Notes: generated by a model not told the origin, from the letters alone. A stretch of DNA of 25,241 nt from CAZYIW01 sp964647705 (GCA_964647705.1 CAZYIW010000018.1:1-25241), one strand, 5' to 3'. Shown: positions 7,567-16,103, numbered from the stretch's first letter. A program made the numbers and translations.

Positions 7567-8724
7567 TCACAAAGCATTGATAAGTTCTGTCACCTTATCC
7601 ACCAGAATATCAGCCTCTTTTTGTGACATAATCAAAGGCGGCAGCATACGAATAGATTGGCCAGTAATATTGATTAAAAGATTGTGCTCTAAAGCTTGTT
7701 GTAGCAATACTGAACAATCTTGGTTAAGCTCTATGGCCAGCATCATGCCTTTACCTCGAATATCAATAACCTTGTCAGAGTCTGATAAAGTATCTTTGAA
7801 TTGGGTGAGTAAATAATTGCCAGTTTTTTGTGCATTTTCTAAAACATGTTCTTTTTCAATGACATCAATGACGCTAAGAGCCACACGACAAACCAAAGGA
7901 TTGCCCCCGAAAGTTGAGCCATGTGACCCGGGTTGGAATAATTGCGCGACTTTGCCCTTGGCAAGGCAGGCGCCTATGGGTACTCCATTGCCTAAGCCTT
8001 TGGCCAATGTCATAATATCAGGTGTAATATCATTGTATTGATGAGCAAACAGCTTACCAGTACGACCAATACCGGTTTGCACTTCATCAAGAATCAATAA
8101 CCAATTATTTTGTTGGCAAAGTTTTTGTACTTGGTTAAGATAGTCATCACTTGGTATTACAACACCACTTTCACCTTGAATTGGCTCTAACATTACGGCA
8201 ACCACATTGGCATTATTTGAATGTTTTGCAATGGAGTCGATATCGTTAAAGTCTACATGAATAAATTCACTAACCAAAGGTGCAAAACCCGTTTGTACTT
8301 TTTCATTACCAGTGGCCGATAGTGTGGCCATAGTTCGACCATGAAAGCTTTGATTAGCCGTCAAGATAATTGGATGTTCAATGCCATTATCATGGGCATA
8401 TAAACGCGTAATTTTGATTGCCGCTTCGTTGGCTTCAGCACCAGAATTAGCAAAGAAAACCTTGTCCATGTTTGATAATTGGCAAAGTTTCTCAGCCAGA
8501 GTTTCTTGATGTTTAATATGGTACCAATTACTGGTGTGAAGGAGCTGCCCAGCTTGATCACAAATGGCTTGAGTGACTTTGGGATGTGCGTGACCTAAAG
8601 GCACCACAGCAACACCACCAAGTGCATCTAGATATTTTTCACCATTGGTATCGGTTAGCCAGCATCCATCCCCTTTAACAAAGGTAACATTAAGTGGTGC
8701 ATAATTTGACATCAAGTAAGACAT
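7567..8724 (-). CDS. argD: Acetylornithine aminotransferase
   Basis: PLP-dependent class III aminotransferase that makes N-acetylornithine from the semialdehyde in arginine synthesis; many ArgD enzymes also serve lysine synthesis. At 385 residues it is normal length. Visible are the cofactor site NSGAEANEAA (93-102), SFHGRT (126-131), the aspartate of ILDEVQTGIGRTG (D213) and the Schiff-base lysine K242 in TLAKGLGNG. THR/GSTFGGNPL closes the active site. The ATG at 8724 has only a weak GGGA upstream; a second Met five codons in (8712) is possible. A minus-strand terminator ends only about 20 bases upstream, leaving almost no room for a separate promoter. Confidence 0.96.
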   Translation of the reverse strand: MSYLMSNYAPLNVTFVKGDGCWLTDTNGEKYLDALGGVAVVPLGHAHPKVTQAICDQAGQLLHTSNWYHIKHQETLAEKLCQLSNMDKVFFANSGAEANEAAIKITRLYAHDNGIEHPIILTANQSFHGRTMATLSATGNEKVQTGFAPLVSEFIHVDFNDIDSIAKHSNNANVVAVMLEPIQGESGVVIPSDDYLNQVQKLCQQNNWLLILDEVQTGIGRTGKLFAHQYNDITPDIMTLAKGLGNGVPIGACLAKGKVAQLFQPGSHGSTFGGNPLVCRVALSVIDVIEKEHVLENAQKTGNYLLTQFKDTLSDSDKVIDIRGKGMMLAIELNQDCSVLLQQALEHNLLINITGQSIRMLPPLIMSQKEADILVDKVTELINAL

Positions 8725-8742
8725 TTTTATTTATCCCATTAA

Positions 8743-8768
8743 GCAAAAAAGCCCCAAAATGGGGCTTT
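8743..8768 (-). terminator. Intrinsic terminator between small gene and argD
   Basis: Read on the minus strand: stem AAGCCCCA/TGGGGCTT (8767-8760 with 8756-8749) and a run of six T (8750-8745). It ends the small gene at 8791-8994 but sits only about 20 bases ahead of the argD start, so argD must be reached by read-through or by a promoter overlapping the hairpin. Confidence 0.85.
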
Positions 8769-8790
8769 AACAACCAATCAGAATGTCTAG

Positions 8791-8994
8791 TTATGATTGG
8801 TATTGCAAAGGCGGAGCCATTTTGCTATTGATTTCGTCTAAATCTCTTTTATAACCTTCGTAAAAATGACCAGCAGGTGGGTTTACCCATTCTTCATAAG
8901 AAAAACCATTTTTTTCGTTGTACTCTTTAAAAGAGTTTTGTAGTTCAATTCTTTGTGCGCTTAATTTATTGCTATCTTGACTAACTGCGTCCAT
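8791..8994 (-). CDS. Small hypothetical protein, 67 aa
   Basis: Not recognised. The frame is supported as a real gene by a good ribosome site (AGGAGA, 6-7 bases before the ATG), a perfect TATAAT about 45 bases upstream (9044-9039 on the minus strand) and its own intrinsic terminator 24 bases after the stop. The protein is soluble and highly charged, with no signal peptide or membrane segment and no cysteine. Its N-terminal half is a likely helix (LSAQRIELQNSFKEYNEKNG), and the second half has an aromatic and proline-rich block (W36, NPPAGHFYEGYKRDL at 38-52) ending in MAPPLQYQS. A solitary, well-punctuated transcription unit of this size suggests an abundant or regulated small protein. It lies between argD and divergent hpf. 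Confidence 0.75.
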   Translation of the reverse strand: MDAVSQDSNKLSAQRIELQNSFKEYNEKNGFSYEEWVNPPAGHFYEGYKRDLDEINSKMAPPLQYQS

Positions 8995-9038
8995 ATTAAA
9001 TCTCCTAGTGAATTTAGATTAAATATTAAAAATGGTTA

Positions 9039-9067
9039 ATTATATACTGCAAATCAATTTTGTGGGA
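9039..9067 (-). promoter_or_regulatory. Probable promoter of the 67-aa gene
   Basis: A perfect TATAAT on the minus strand at 9044-9039 lies in the 178-base divergent region, with an expected start near 9032 and about 38 bases of 5' leader before the ATG at 8994. No good -35 element is seen at 16-18 bases. Confidence 0.4.
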
Positions 9068-9108
9068 GTTAATATTTGTTCTTAATAATGATAAATTTAC
9101 ACACATTT

Positions 9109-9137
9109 TTGCAAAAATTATGCCACAATACTACCAT
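9109..9137 (+). promoter_or_regulatory. Possible promoter of hpf
   Basis: TTGCAA (9109-9114, 4 of 6) and TACCAT (9132-9137, 4 of 6) are spaced 17 bases, about 35 bases ahead of the hpf ATG. This is a modest match in an AT-rich region. Confidence 0.3.
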
Positions 9138-9172
9138 AGATATTATTTTTTAACTTTTTTACAGGAGCGTGT

Positions 9173-9469
9173 ATGCAATTAAATATTTCTGGCCACCATC
9201 TCGACATCACTGAGGCAATCCGTCAACATTCTGAACAAAAATTCGCTAAAATCAAACATCACTTTGATCATGTTATTAATGTCAATATGATTTTAGAAGT
9301 AGAAAAAGACGTACAAAAAGCCGAAGCAACCATTCATGTCAGTGGCGCGGATTTATTTGCAAAGGCAGAAAGCAGTGATATGTATGTTTCTATTGATCAA
9401 ATGGTAAATAAGCTTGATGCTCAAATTAAAAAGCATAAAGAAAAGCTCAATAACCATAGAAAGAATTAA
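9173..9469 (+). CDS. hpf: Ribosome hibernation promoting factor, short form
   Basis: HPF binds the decoding region of the 30S subunit in stationary phase, promoting 100S ribosome dimers and silencing translation. The 98-residue length is that of the short gammaproteobacterial form (E. coli Hpf is 95), lacking the C-terminal dimerisation domain of long HPF. The beta-alpha fold is evident: QLNISGHHLDITEAIRQH at 2-19, a second strand pair around MILEVEKD/EATIHVSGADLFAKAESSDM, and the second helix YVSIDQMVNKLDAQIKKHKEK with its basic face. A good ribosome site (AGGAG, 9163-9167) precedes the ATG. In many relatives it lies beside rpoN; here it is followed after 54 bases by mgtE with no evident terminator, so the two are probably co-transcribed. 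Confidence 0.95.
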   Translation: MQLNISGHHLDITEAIRQHSEQKFAKIKHHFDHVINVNMILEVEKDVQKAEATIHVSGADLFAKAESSDMYVSIDQMVNKLDAQIKKHKEKLNNHRKN

Positions 9470-9523
9470 ACAATAATCTTGCCACCTCTTTTATAGTGGG
9501 AGAGGCTTGTAAAGGAAGGCGAA

Positions 9524-10876
9524 ATGTCAAAAGTTGAAAACACTTCTTTTGAAGAGTGCCTCCAAAGACTCATGAGCTCTTTGGAGGCATCTTTGTATGA
9601 AGAGGCCATCAGTCAACTATCCAGGTTACACCCAGGTGAAATCGCTCGTCTTCTAGAAGCCATTGAACCCAATCACAGAACTGAACTTATGCGTGGAATT
9701 GATATTTCTACGCAAGGTGAAGTACTCAAGGAACTGAATGAGGATGTCCAATCCCAATTGTTGCTTGAACTTGATGTGGATTCTGTAGTTAAGGCCACTG
9801 AAGGTATGGATATGGATGATTTGGCCGATATTGTGCCTAATTTGCCTGAAGGTGCACTGCATAATCTGCTGCTTACCTTAGACCACAAACACCGAGACTA
9901 TCTAAAGCAAGTTCTGTCTTATCCTGAAGATTCTGCGGGTGGTTTGATGAATGTTGATATTATCACTGTGCGTGCTGATGTTACTGTGCGTGTTGTGATT
10001 CGTTATCTGCGTTTGTTAAAAGAGATGCCAATAGATACAGACCAAGTCTTTGTGGTTGATCGTTCGTTTAAATATTTAGGTTCAATCTATATTTCTAGTT
10101 TGCTGACGCATGAAGCAGATGAGAGTATCGAGCCTTTGATTAATAAATCTTTTAACCCTGTGCCAGCAGATATGTCTGATGGCGATGTGGCCACCTTATT
10201 TGAGCAACGCAATTTAATCTCAGCACCAGTGGTGGATGAGAACAATCAATTGATTGGCCGTATCACCATTGATGATGTAGTGGATGTGATTCGTGATGAA
10301 GCTGAACACTCGGTGATGTCTATGGCGGGTTTGGATGAAGAGGACGATGTTTTTGCACCGGTGGTGCAATCAACCAAAAGACGCAGTATTTGGTTGGGTG
10401 TGAATTTGGTAACTGCTTTTATTGCGGTATTTTTTATTGGCCTTTTTGAGGCCACACTAAAAGACACCATTGCGTTGGCGATTTTGATGCCAGTGGTCGC
10501 TTCTATGGGTGGTATTGCTGGTACACAAACCCTTATCTTGGCCACACGTGGTATTGCCACAGGCAGGGTGACTACCTCTAATATTAAATTATTAATGAAC
10601 AAAGAAGTGGCTGTGGGTGTGTTAAATGGTGTTTTATGGGCTTTTGTGATTGGCCTTGCAACTTATCTTTGGTTTGAAAGTATAGAAATCGCAGTGGTCA
10701 TCGCTTTGGCAGTGATTGCTAATTTGATATTTGCAGCCTTCTCAGGCGCACTGCTTCCATCGTTACTCACCAAGCTTAAAATTGACCCAGCATTGGCTGG
10801 TGGTGTGATTTTAACTACCATTACCGATGTGATTGGTTTTGTGGCGTTTTTAGGCTTAGCAACCCTGGTTATTTGA
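9524..10876 (+). CDS. mgtE: Magnesium transporter/channel MgtE
   Basis: Inner-membrane homodimeric Mg channel gated by cytosolic Mg. At 450 residues all parts are present: the MgtE N domain (about 25-130, superhelical), two CBS domains (about 135-260, starting at the SAGGLMN motif), the acidic plug-helix region (EEDDVFAPV, 272-280) and five membrane helices (about 288-310, 314-338, 362-383, 387-416, 425-450). ASMGGIAGTQTL (326-337) is the family signature, and the TTITDVIGF segment carries the pore aspartate (D435). A ribosome site AAGGAAGG precedes the ATG. The 54-base gap to hpf holds no Mg riboswitch. Confidence 0.96.
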   Translation: MSKVENTSFEECLQRLMSSLEASLYEEAISQLSRLHPGEIARLLEAIEPNHRTELMRGIDISTQGEVLKELNEDVQSQLLLELDVDSVVKATEGMDMDDLADIVPNLPEGALHNLLLTLDHKHRDYLKQVLSYPEDSAGGLMNVDIITVRADVTVRVVIRYLRLLKEMPIDTDQVFVVDRSFKYLGSIYISSLLTHEADESIEPLINKSFNPVPADMSDGDVATLFEQRNLISAPVVDENNQLIGRITIDDVVDVIRDEAEHSVMSMAGLDEEDDVFAPVVQSTKRRSIWLGVNLVTAFIAVFFIGLFEATLKDTIALAILMPVVASMGGIAGTQTLILATRGIATGRVTTSNIKLLMNKEVAVGVLNGVLWAFVIGLATYLWFESIEIAVVIALAVIANLIFAAFSGALLPSLLTKLKIDPALAGGVILTTITDVIGFVAFLGLATLVI

Positions 10877-10941
10877 TTCAAAAATTTAGCAAATAATCAA
10901 AATCGATTGAATATTACGGTCTTTTTTAGAAAAAAAATACC

Positions 10942-10968
10942 AAAAAACGCTGTTTTGCTGGCGTTTTT
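10942..10968. terminator. Bidirectional terminator between mgtE and pgm
   Basis: Stem AAAAACGC/GCGTTTTT (10943-10950 with 10961-10968) around a 10-base loop, with T-run on the right and A-run on the left. It lies 66 bases after the mgtE stop and about 47 bases beyond the 3' end of the convergent phosphomannomutase gene, so it can serve both. Confidence 0.7.
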
Positions 10969-11014
10969 AATCATTTATATCTTTAATTTTCAAAAATTTG
11001 AGAAATTATTAAAA

Positions 11015-12388
11015 TCAGAATTCTTGAGTAGAAATATTGTTATTTTTTAGCCAAATTCTGAACTTTTCTTGAATTTCTTCTAAGGTTTTTTGTGTGTCCG
11101 CTTCAAAACGCAAAACTAAACAAGGTGTCGTGTTAGAAGGACGGACTAAACCCCAGCCGTTTGGATAATCAACACGAACACCGTCAATGGTGGTAATTTC
11201 AGCATTATCAAAACTAACATTTTTAGCCAGTTTGTCCATGGCTTTGAATTGCTGACCTTGCTCGTCAAAGTGAATGTTAATTTCAGGCGTGTTGATGCTG
11301 TCAGGTAACTGCGCAAAAACTTCGGCGCAAGTTTTATTGGTTTTTGATAGGATCTCTAGCAATCTTGCACCGGTATAAAGCGCATCATCAAATCCATACC
11401 AGCGCTCTTTAAAGAAAATATGGCCACTCATCTCTCCACCAAGTAATGCCCCCGTTTCTTTTAGTTTGGCTTTAATAAAGCTGTGTCCAGTTCGCGACAT
11501 AATGGGCTCACCACCATTCTCAGTGATATCTTTAGGCAGTAGGGAAGAGCACTTCACGTCAAAGACAATTTTGCCACCAGGATTGCGTTTAAGAATGTCT
11601 CTTGAATAGAGAATCATTTGACGATCGGCCCAGATAACATTACCTTTATTATCAATGAGCCCTAAGCGATCACCATCACCATCAAAGGCAAAGCCCATGT
11701 CTGCACCCGTATCTTTGACTTCTTGAATAATGTTAATTAGGTTTTTAGGTTTGGAGGGATCGGGATGGTGATTTGGAAAGTTGCCATCCACCATGCAAAA
11801 TAATTTAGTCACATTCGCACCCAACTGTTCATAGAGTTTTGGGGCAATATTACCTGCTACGCCGTTGCCAGCGTCAATAACGACATTAAGCGGATTATCA
11901 AGTTTAATGTCGGAGTTAATGTGATCAATATAATCTTGTTCGATATCCACCTGAGTTGACGTGCCATGGCCTGCAGAAAAATCATTGGTGTTGATGCGTT
12001 GGTAGAGCTCTTGAATACGCTCACCAGATAAGGTTTCTCCAGCGATCATAATTTTAAAGCCATTGTATTCAGGTGGATTGTGAGAACCAGTGATCATTAC
12101 CCCCGATGTGGCTGCTTTAGTGAAGGTAGCGTAATAAACCAAAGGAGTGGGCACCATACCGATGTCGACCACATGACAACCACTGGCTTTAAGCCCACTT
12201 TTTAAGCTCTCCATCAACACTGGACCGCTAAGACGACCGTCTCGACCAACAACAACATCGCGCTCACCTTTGGCGATGGACTCACTGCCAATTGCTAGGC
12301 CAATTAGTTTGACGGTTTCAGGCGTGAGATCTTGATCAACAATGCCACGAATATCATAAGCTTTAAAGATGGATTGCGAGACAGACAT
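11015..12388 (-). CDS. algC: Phosphomannomutase/phosphoglucomutase
   Basis: Alpha-D-phosphohexomutase that interconverts the 1- and 6-phosphates of mannose and glucose, feeding nucleotide-sugar synthesis for LPS and exopolysaccharide. The 457-residue length is close to the 463 of Pseudomonas AlgC. All four site loops are seen: the phosphoserine loop TGSHNPPEYNG (S102), the Mg loop DGDGDR (D236, D238, D240), the sugar-binding GEMSGH (318-323) and the phosphate-binding RPSNTTP (416-422). The bifunctional PMM/PGM type is inferred from the resemblance to AlgC; the symbol is by analogy. It diverges from rseC, with 52 bases between the starts. Confidence 0.9.
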   Translation of the reverse strand: MSVSQSIFKAYDIRGIVDQDLTPETVKLIGLAIGSESIAKGERDVVVGRDGRLSGPVLMESLKSGLKASGCHVVDIGMVPTPLVYYATFTKAATSGVMITGSHNPPEYNGFKIMIAGETLSGERIQELYQRINTNDFSAGHGTSTQVDIEQDYIDHINSDIKLDNPLNVVIDAGNGVAGNIAPKLYEQLGANVTKLFCMVDGNFPNHHPDPSKPKNLINIIQEVKDTGADMGFAFDGDGDRLGLIDNKGNVIWADRQMILYSRDILKRNPGGKIVFDVKCSSLLPKDITENGGEPIMSRTGHSFIKAKLKETGALLGGEMSGHIFFKERWYGFDDALYTGARLLEILSKTNKTCAEVFAQLPDSINTPEINIHFDEQGQQFKAMDKLAKNVSFDNAEITTIDGVRVDYPNGWGLVRPSNTTPCLVLRFEADTQKTLEEIQEKFRIWLKNNNISTQEF

Positions 12389-12440
12389 GTCGGCTTGAGT
12401 ATAAAATTAAAAGAAATAGATTTTAACAAAACCATCTATC

Positions 12441-12818
12441 ATGAAAGAACAGTTTGAAGTAATTGAGATAAACAATCAAACCATGACACTGAAGGTTAAT
12501 CGTTCTAGTGGTTGTAATAGCTGTTCTGCAAGTAACACTTGTGGTACGGGCATTTTGTCAAATTATTTTGAGCATTATTCTACTTTTACCAAGCCCAAAA
12601 CTCCTGGTGTTAGTGTGGGAGACTTTATCACTTTAGAGATCACAGAAAAAGAACTTTTCTTACGTGCATTTCAGCTTTATTTACTGCCTTTAATTGCACT
12701 TTTTTTTAGTGGATATGTTGCCAATTATTTTTACCCAAATGCTGAAATATTGCAGATTTTGATAAGTATTTCAGCCTTTTTAATCGCAATATTTTCAGTG
12801 AAATATTTTGTAAAGTAG
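12441..12818 (+). CDS. rseC: RseC-like SoxR-reducing system protein
   Basis: A small inner-membrane protein with the RseC/MucC layout: a cytoplasmic N-terminal domain with a conserved cysteine cluster (C25, C28, C34 in CNSCSASNTC), then two membrane helices (about 76-97 and 101-121) and a short basic tail. RseC in E. coli is encoded with the sigma-E regulators and takes part in reducing SoxR with the Rsx complex; in other bacteria relatives accompany Rnf complexes. Here it stands alone between a phosphohexomutase and aceE, with no rseA, rseB or rsx/rnf gene in the window. The cysteine cluster suggests redox or metal sensing. Length (125) is somewhat short of the E. coli protein (159). Confidence 0.85.
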   Translation: MKEQFEVIEINNQTMTLKVNRSSGCNSCSASNTCGTGILSNYFEHYSTFTKPKTPGVSVGDFITLEITEKELFLRAFQLYLLPLIALFFSGYVANYFYPNAEILQILISISAFLIAIFSVKYFVK

Positions 12819-12879
12819 GCTTTTAATCCACCATATTTTTGGGATAATCAAGCTATTTTTTTAAACGTCATCTCGTATC

Positions 12880-15528
12880 ATGCCAAGCCAAGATATTGAT
12901 CCTATTGAAACGCAAGAATGGTTAGATGCCTTCAAATCTGTTGCCCGTGTTGAAGGGGAGGATCGTGCGAAGTTTATTCTCAATCAGCTTGTGGATATGG
13001 CACACCAAGAGGGCATGGAGTTACCAACAGGTATCAACACAGCTTATCTAAATTCTATCTCAGCTGATAATGAAGTTCCTGTTTCATTAAATACTGAAGT
13101 TGAGAGAAAAATAAAAACAATTATTCGCTGGAATGCAATGGTGATGGTGGTCAAAGCCAACCAACTTCCTTATGATTTGGGTGGACATATTGCCTCTTAT
13201 GCTTCGTCTGCTACTTTATATGAAGTGGCCTTTAATCATTTCTATAGAGGACCAAATGCCGATCAAGGAGCAGATTTGGTTTTCTTTCAAGGACATATCT
13301 CACCCGGTATCTATTCACGGGCTTTTTTAGAGGGCAGGATTAGTGAAAAACAAATGCTCAATTTTCGTCAAGAATCCTCCACAGATGGTTTGAGCTCCTA
13401 TCCACATCCTTGGCTGATGCCTAATTTTTGGGAGTTCCCAACGGTATCTATGGGCTTGGGTCCGATTATGGCTATTTACCAAGCGCGTTTTATGAAGTAT
13501 CTTCATCATCGTGAAATCAAAAAAACCGATAAACGGACTGTTTGGGCCTATCTGGGTGATGGTGAAACAGATGAACCCGAATCATTGGGCGCAATCTCGA
13601 TGGCGGGCCGTGAAAAATTAAACAACTTGGTTTTTGTAATTAATTGTAACCTACAACGTTTGGATGGGCCGGTTCGAGGTAATGGAAAAATTATCCAAGA
13701 ACTAGAAGGCATGTTTCGTGGCGCTGGGTGGAATGTTATTAAAGTTATCTGGGGCAAGAAATGGGATAAGTTACTGGCAAAAGACACCAAAGGGCTACTT
13801 AAAAAGCGTATGGAAGAAGTGGTTGATGGGGAATATCAAGCCTATAAAGCCAATGATGGTGCCTATGTTAGAGAGCACTTTTTTGGTAAATATCCAGAGT
13901 TACTAGAGATGGTTGCAGATATGACGGATGATGAGATCTTTTATCTTAATCGTGGGGGTCATGATCCTTATAAAGTTTTCCAAGCTTACCACGCAGCCAA
14001 ACAGTGCAAAGACAAACCGACTGTGATACTGGCCAAAACCGTAAAAGGCTACGGTATGGGTGAAGCTGGAGAAGGCCAAAACACCACGCATTCTCAAAAA
14101 AAGATTGCTCTACAACAAGTAAAACGATTTGTGAAGCGTTTTAATGTACCAGTTACTGGAAAAGATGTTGAAGAATTAAACTTCTATAAACCTGCTAAAG
14201 ACAGTGAAGAAATGGTTTATTTGCAAAAAAAACGCGAAGAATTGGGTGGCTCTTTACCTGCGCGTTCTTATGACTTGGAAGATCTCAAAACTCCTGAAAT
14301 TAGTGTATTTGACTCGCTATTAGAAGCAAGTGGCGATCGAAAAATGTCAACGACAATGGCGCTAAACCGTATCCTTGCTTTGTTGGTTAGGGACAAACAA
14401 TTGGGATCTAAAGTGGTACCAATTATTCCAGATGAAGCACGTACATTCGGTATGGAAGGCTTGTTTAGACAATTAGGTATTTATTCTTCATCTGGTCAAT
14501 TATATGAACCTGAAGATCACGATAAAGTGATGTGGTATCGTGAAGACAAAAAAGGGCAAGTTCTTCAAGAAGGAATCAATGAGGCAGGCGCTATTTCTGA
14601 TTGGATTGCAGCGGCAACTTCTTACGCAACCCACAACGTCACCATGATTCCGTTTTATGTTTACTATTCAAAATTTGGTTTTCAACGTGTTGGAGATCTG
14701 GCTTGGGCAGCGGGGGACATGCAAGCCAAAGGTTTTTTAATTGGTGGCACGGCAGGACGTACAACACTTAATGGAGAAGGCCTACAACACCAAGACGGTG
14801 ATTCACATATTGTGGCGAATACCATACCCAATTGCGTAACTTATGACCCAACTTATGCTTACGAATTGGCGGTTATTATTCAGTCTGGCTTAAAACGCAT
14901 GTACGAAGACAATGAAAATATCTTCTATTATATTACCACCATGAATGAGTTATACGAGCATCCTGCTATGCCAAAAGGCAGTGAAGAGGGTATTGTTAAA
15001 GGCATGTATAAACTCAAAACAGTCGGTAAAGGAGTCAATGAGGTTCAACTCATGGGCTCTGGCACCATTCTAAGAGAAGTAGAAAAAGCTGCTGATATGC
15101 TCGCTCAAGATTGGGGAATTAAGTCTCATGTTTGGTCAGTTCCCAGTTTTAATGAAATTACGCGTGAAGCTCAGGCTATTGATCGAGAAAATCGTCTTGA
15201 TGTTAAATCAAAGAAAATACCCTACATTACTCAATGTTTAAAAGACACTAAGGGTCCGGTCATCGCTTCTACTGATTACATACGCAATTACGCTGAACAA
15301 GTGCGAAAATATGTGCCATCTCGCTATGAAGTGCTAGGAACAGATGGTTTTGGTCGTTCGGATTCACGACAAGCGTTGCGTGAGTTTTTTGAAGTGAACG
15401 CCAGCTATGTGACTCTAGCAGCACTCAAGGCATTGGCTGATGAAGGCGAAATTAAGCTCGATATTGTTGATCAAGCTATTAAAAAATATAACATTAACAC
15501 TTCCAAAGCTAATCCAATGACGGTATAA
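12880..15528 (+). CDS. aceE: Pyruvate dehydrogenase E1 component, homodimeric
   Basis: ThDP-dependent E1 of the pyruvate dehydrogenase complex: decarboxylates pyruvate and acetylates the lipoyl group of E2. At 882 residues it matches the E. coli homodimeric type (887). The ThDP/Mg motif starts at G226-D227-G228 (GDGETDEPES) and ends in N255-C-N257; the N-terminal ESSTDGLSSYPHPWLMP and the GGTAGRTTLNGEGLQHQDG active-site block are intact. No clear ribosome site precedes the ATG. The usual partners aceF and lpd do not follow; instead a hopJ-family gene comes 23 bases later with its own ribosome site. E2 and E3 must be encoded elsewhere. Confidence 0.97.
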   Translation: MPSQDIDPIETQEWLDAFKSVARVEGEDRAKFILNQLVDMAHQEGMELPTGINTAYLNSISADNEVPVSLNTEVERKIKTIIRWNAMVMVVKANQLPYDLGGHIASYASSATLYEVAFNHFYRGPNADQGADLVFFQGHISPGIYSRAFLEGRISEKQMLNFRQESSTDGLSSYPHPWLMPNFWEFPTVSMGLGPIMAIYQARFMKYLHHREIKKTDKRTVWAYLGDGETDEPESLGAISMAGREKLNNLVFVINCNLQRLDGPVRGNGKIIQELEGMFRGAGWNVIKVIWGKKWDKLLAKDTKGLLKKRMEEVVDGEYQAYKANDGAYVREHFFGKYPELLEMVADMTDDEIFYLNRGGHDPYKVFQAYHAAKQCKDKPTVILAKTVKGYGMGEAGEGQNTTHSQKKIALQQVKRFVKRFNVPVTGKDVEELNFYKPAKDSEEMVYLQKKREELGGSLPARSYDLEDLKTPEISVFDSLLEASGDRKMSTTMALNRILALLVRDKQLGSKVVPIIPDEARTFGMEGLFRQLGIYSSSGQLYEPEDHDKVMWYREDKKGQVLQEGINEAGAISDWIAAATSYATHNVTMIPFYVYYSKFGFQRVGDLAWAAGDMQAKGFLIGGTAGRTTLNGEGLQHQDGDSHIVANTIPNCVTYDPTYAYELAVIIQSGLKRMYEDNENIFYYITTMNELYEHPAMPKGSEEGIVKGMYKLKTVGKGVNEVQLMGSGTILREVEKAADMLAQDWGIKSHVWSVPSFNEITREAQAIDRENRLDVKSKKIPYITQCLKDTKGPVIASTDYIRNYAEQVRKYVPSRYEVLGTDGFGRSDSRQALREFFEVNASYVTLAALKALADEGEIKLDIVDQAIKKYNINTSKANPMTV

Positions 15529-15551
15529 ATACAGATAAAAAGGAGTTGGAA

Positions 15552-15890
15552 ATGACACAAGAGGAATATATTGAAGCACTCAAATCTGGTGCAAAAATGC
15601 AATTTGAAGATTTAATGGATCTGATCGAAGACGATTATGATTACACGCCAGTTGCATTCACCAATGGTGAGTTAAAAAATACCAGTGATGAGAATCAAGG
15701 CAGTGCTAAGTTATTTTGTTTCGCAGCTATCCATGGTCTTAGTGCATTAGAGACACTACATTGTTTTGGCCAGTATTACCAAGAAGTGCTGGATGATCCA
15801 GATGGAGATTCACACCCAAATATCCGTAATTTCATCATCTATGGATGGGATGGACTTAAGTTCGACTCTCCAGTGCTTAGCAGAAAATAA
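15552..15890 (+). CDS. HopJ type III effector-family protein
   Basis: A 112-residue soluble protein of the HopJ family, named after a Pseudomonas syringae effector but widespread in gammaproteobacteria without type III secretion, so a housekeeping role is more likely than secretion. Family blocks seen: EDDYDYTPVAFTNGEL, NQGSAKLFCFAAIHGLS, TLHCFGQYYQEVL-DPDGDSHPNIRNF and GWDGLKFD. The start is ATG 15552, preceded by AGGAG (15541-15545) at six bases; an in-frame TTG at 15546 overlaps that site and is not credible. It follows aceE by 23 bases and is probably in its operon. It ends 3 bases from convergent slyX. Confidence 0.88.
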   Translation: MTQEEYIEALKSGAKMQFEDLMDLIEDDYDYTPVAFTNGELKNTSDENQGSAKLFCFAAIHGLSALETLHCFGQYYQEVLDDPDGDSHPNIRNFIIYGWDGLKFDSPVLSRK

Positions 15891-15893
15891 CAC

Positions 15894-16103
15894 TCAATAA
15901 TGGGGTGGTTTTTCATTTGCCACTTCACTCACCCCATCGGATTGATTCTCTTCTAATGTTTGGATTTTTTTCGATAAATGCTTGAGCAGTAACTTGTATT
16001 CATCCAGGGTTTGTCTTTGACGAAAAACTACATTATTTAGTTGTTCAACGTTGTGTTCTAAATGTGCGATTTTTTCTTCTAAATTTATTAGCTTCTTATC
16101 CAT
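15894..16103 (-). CDS. slyX: SlyX family protein
   Basis: A 69-residue predicted coiled coil of unknown function. Most of the length (about 2-52) is one heptad-rich helix (LINLEEKIAHLEHNVEQLNN onward), and it ends in the conserved PPHY tetrapeptide that defines SlyX. Its first 16 bases overlap the 3' end of the DMT transporter on the same strand, so translation is likely coupled. The stop lies 3 bases from the convergent hopJ-family gene, with no terminator in between. Confidence 0.93.
   Translation of the reverse strand: MDKKLINLEEKIAHLEHNVEQLNNVVFRQRQTLDEYKLLLKHLSKKIQTLEENQSDGVSEVANEKPPHY

Noticed and set aside
9090..9120. Possible sigma-54 promoter before hpf (ACACACATTTTTGCAA)
   Set aside because: The TTGCA part is present but the -24 GG dinucleotide is missing, so the match falls short.
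9470..9523. Possible terminator or Mg riboswitch between hpf and mgtE
   Set aside because: Only a 5-bp CCTCT/AGAGG pairing without a T-run, and 54 bases are too few for a known Mg riboswitch.
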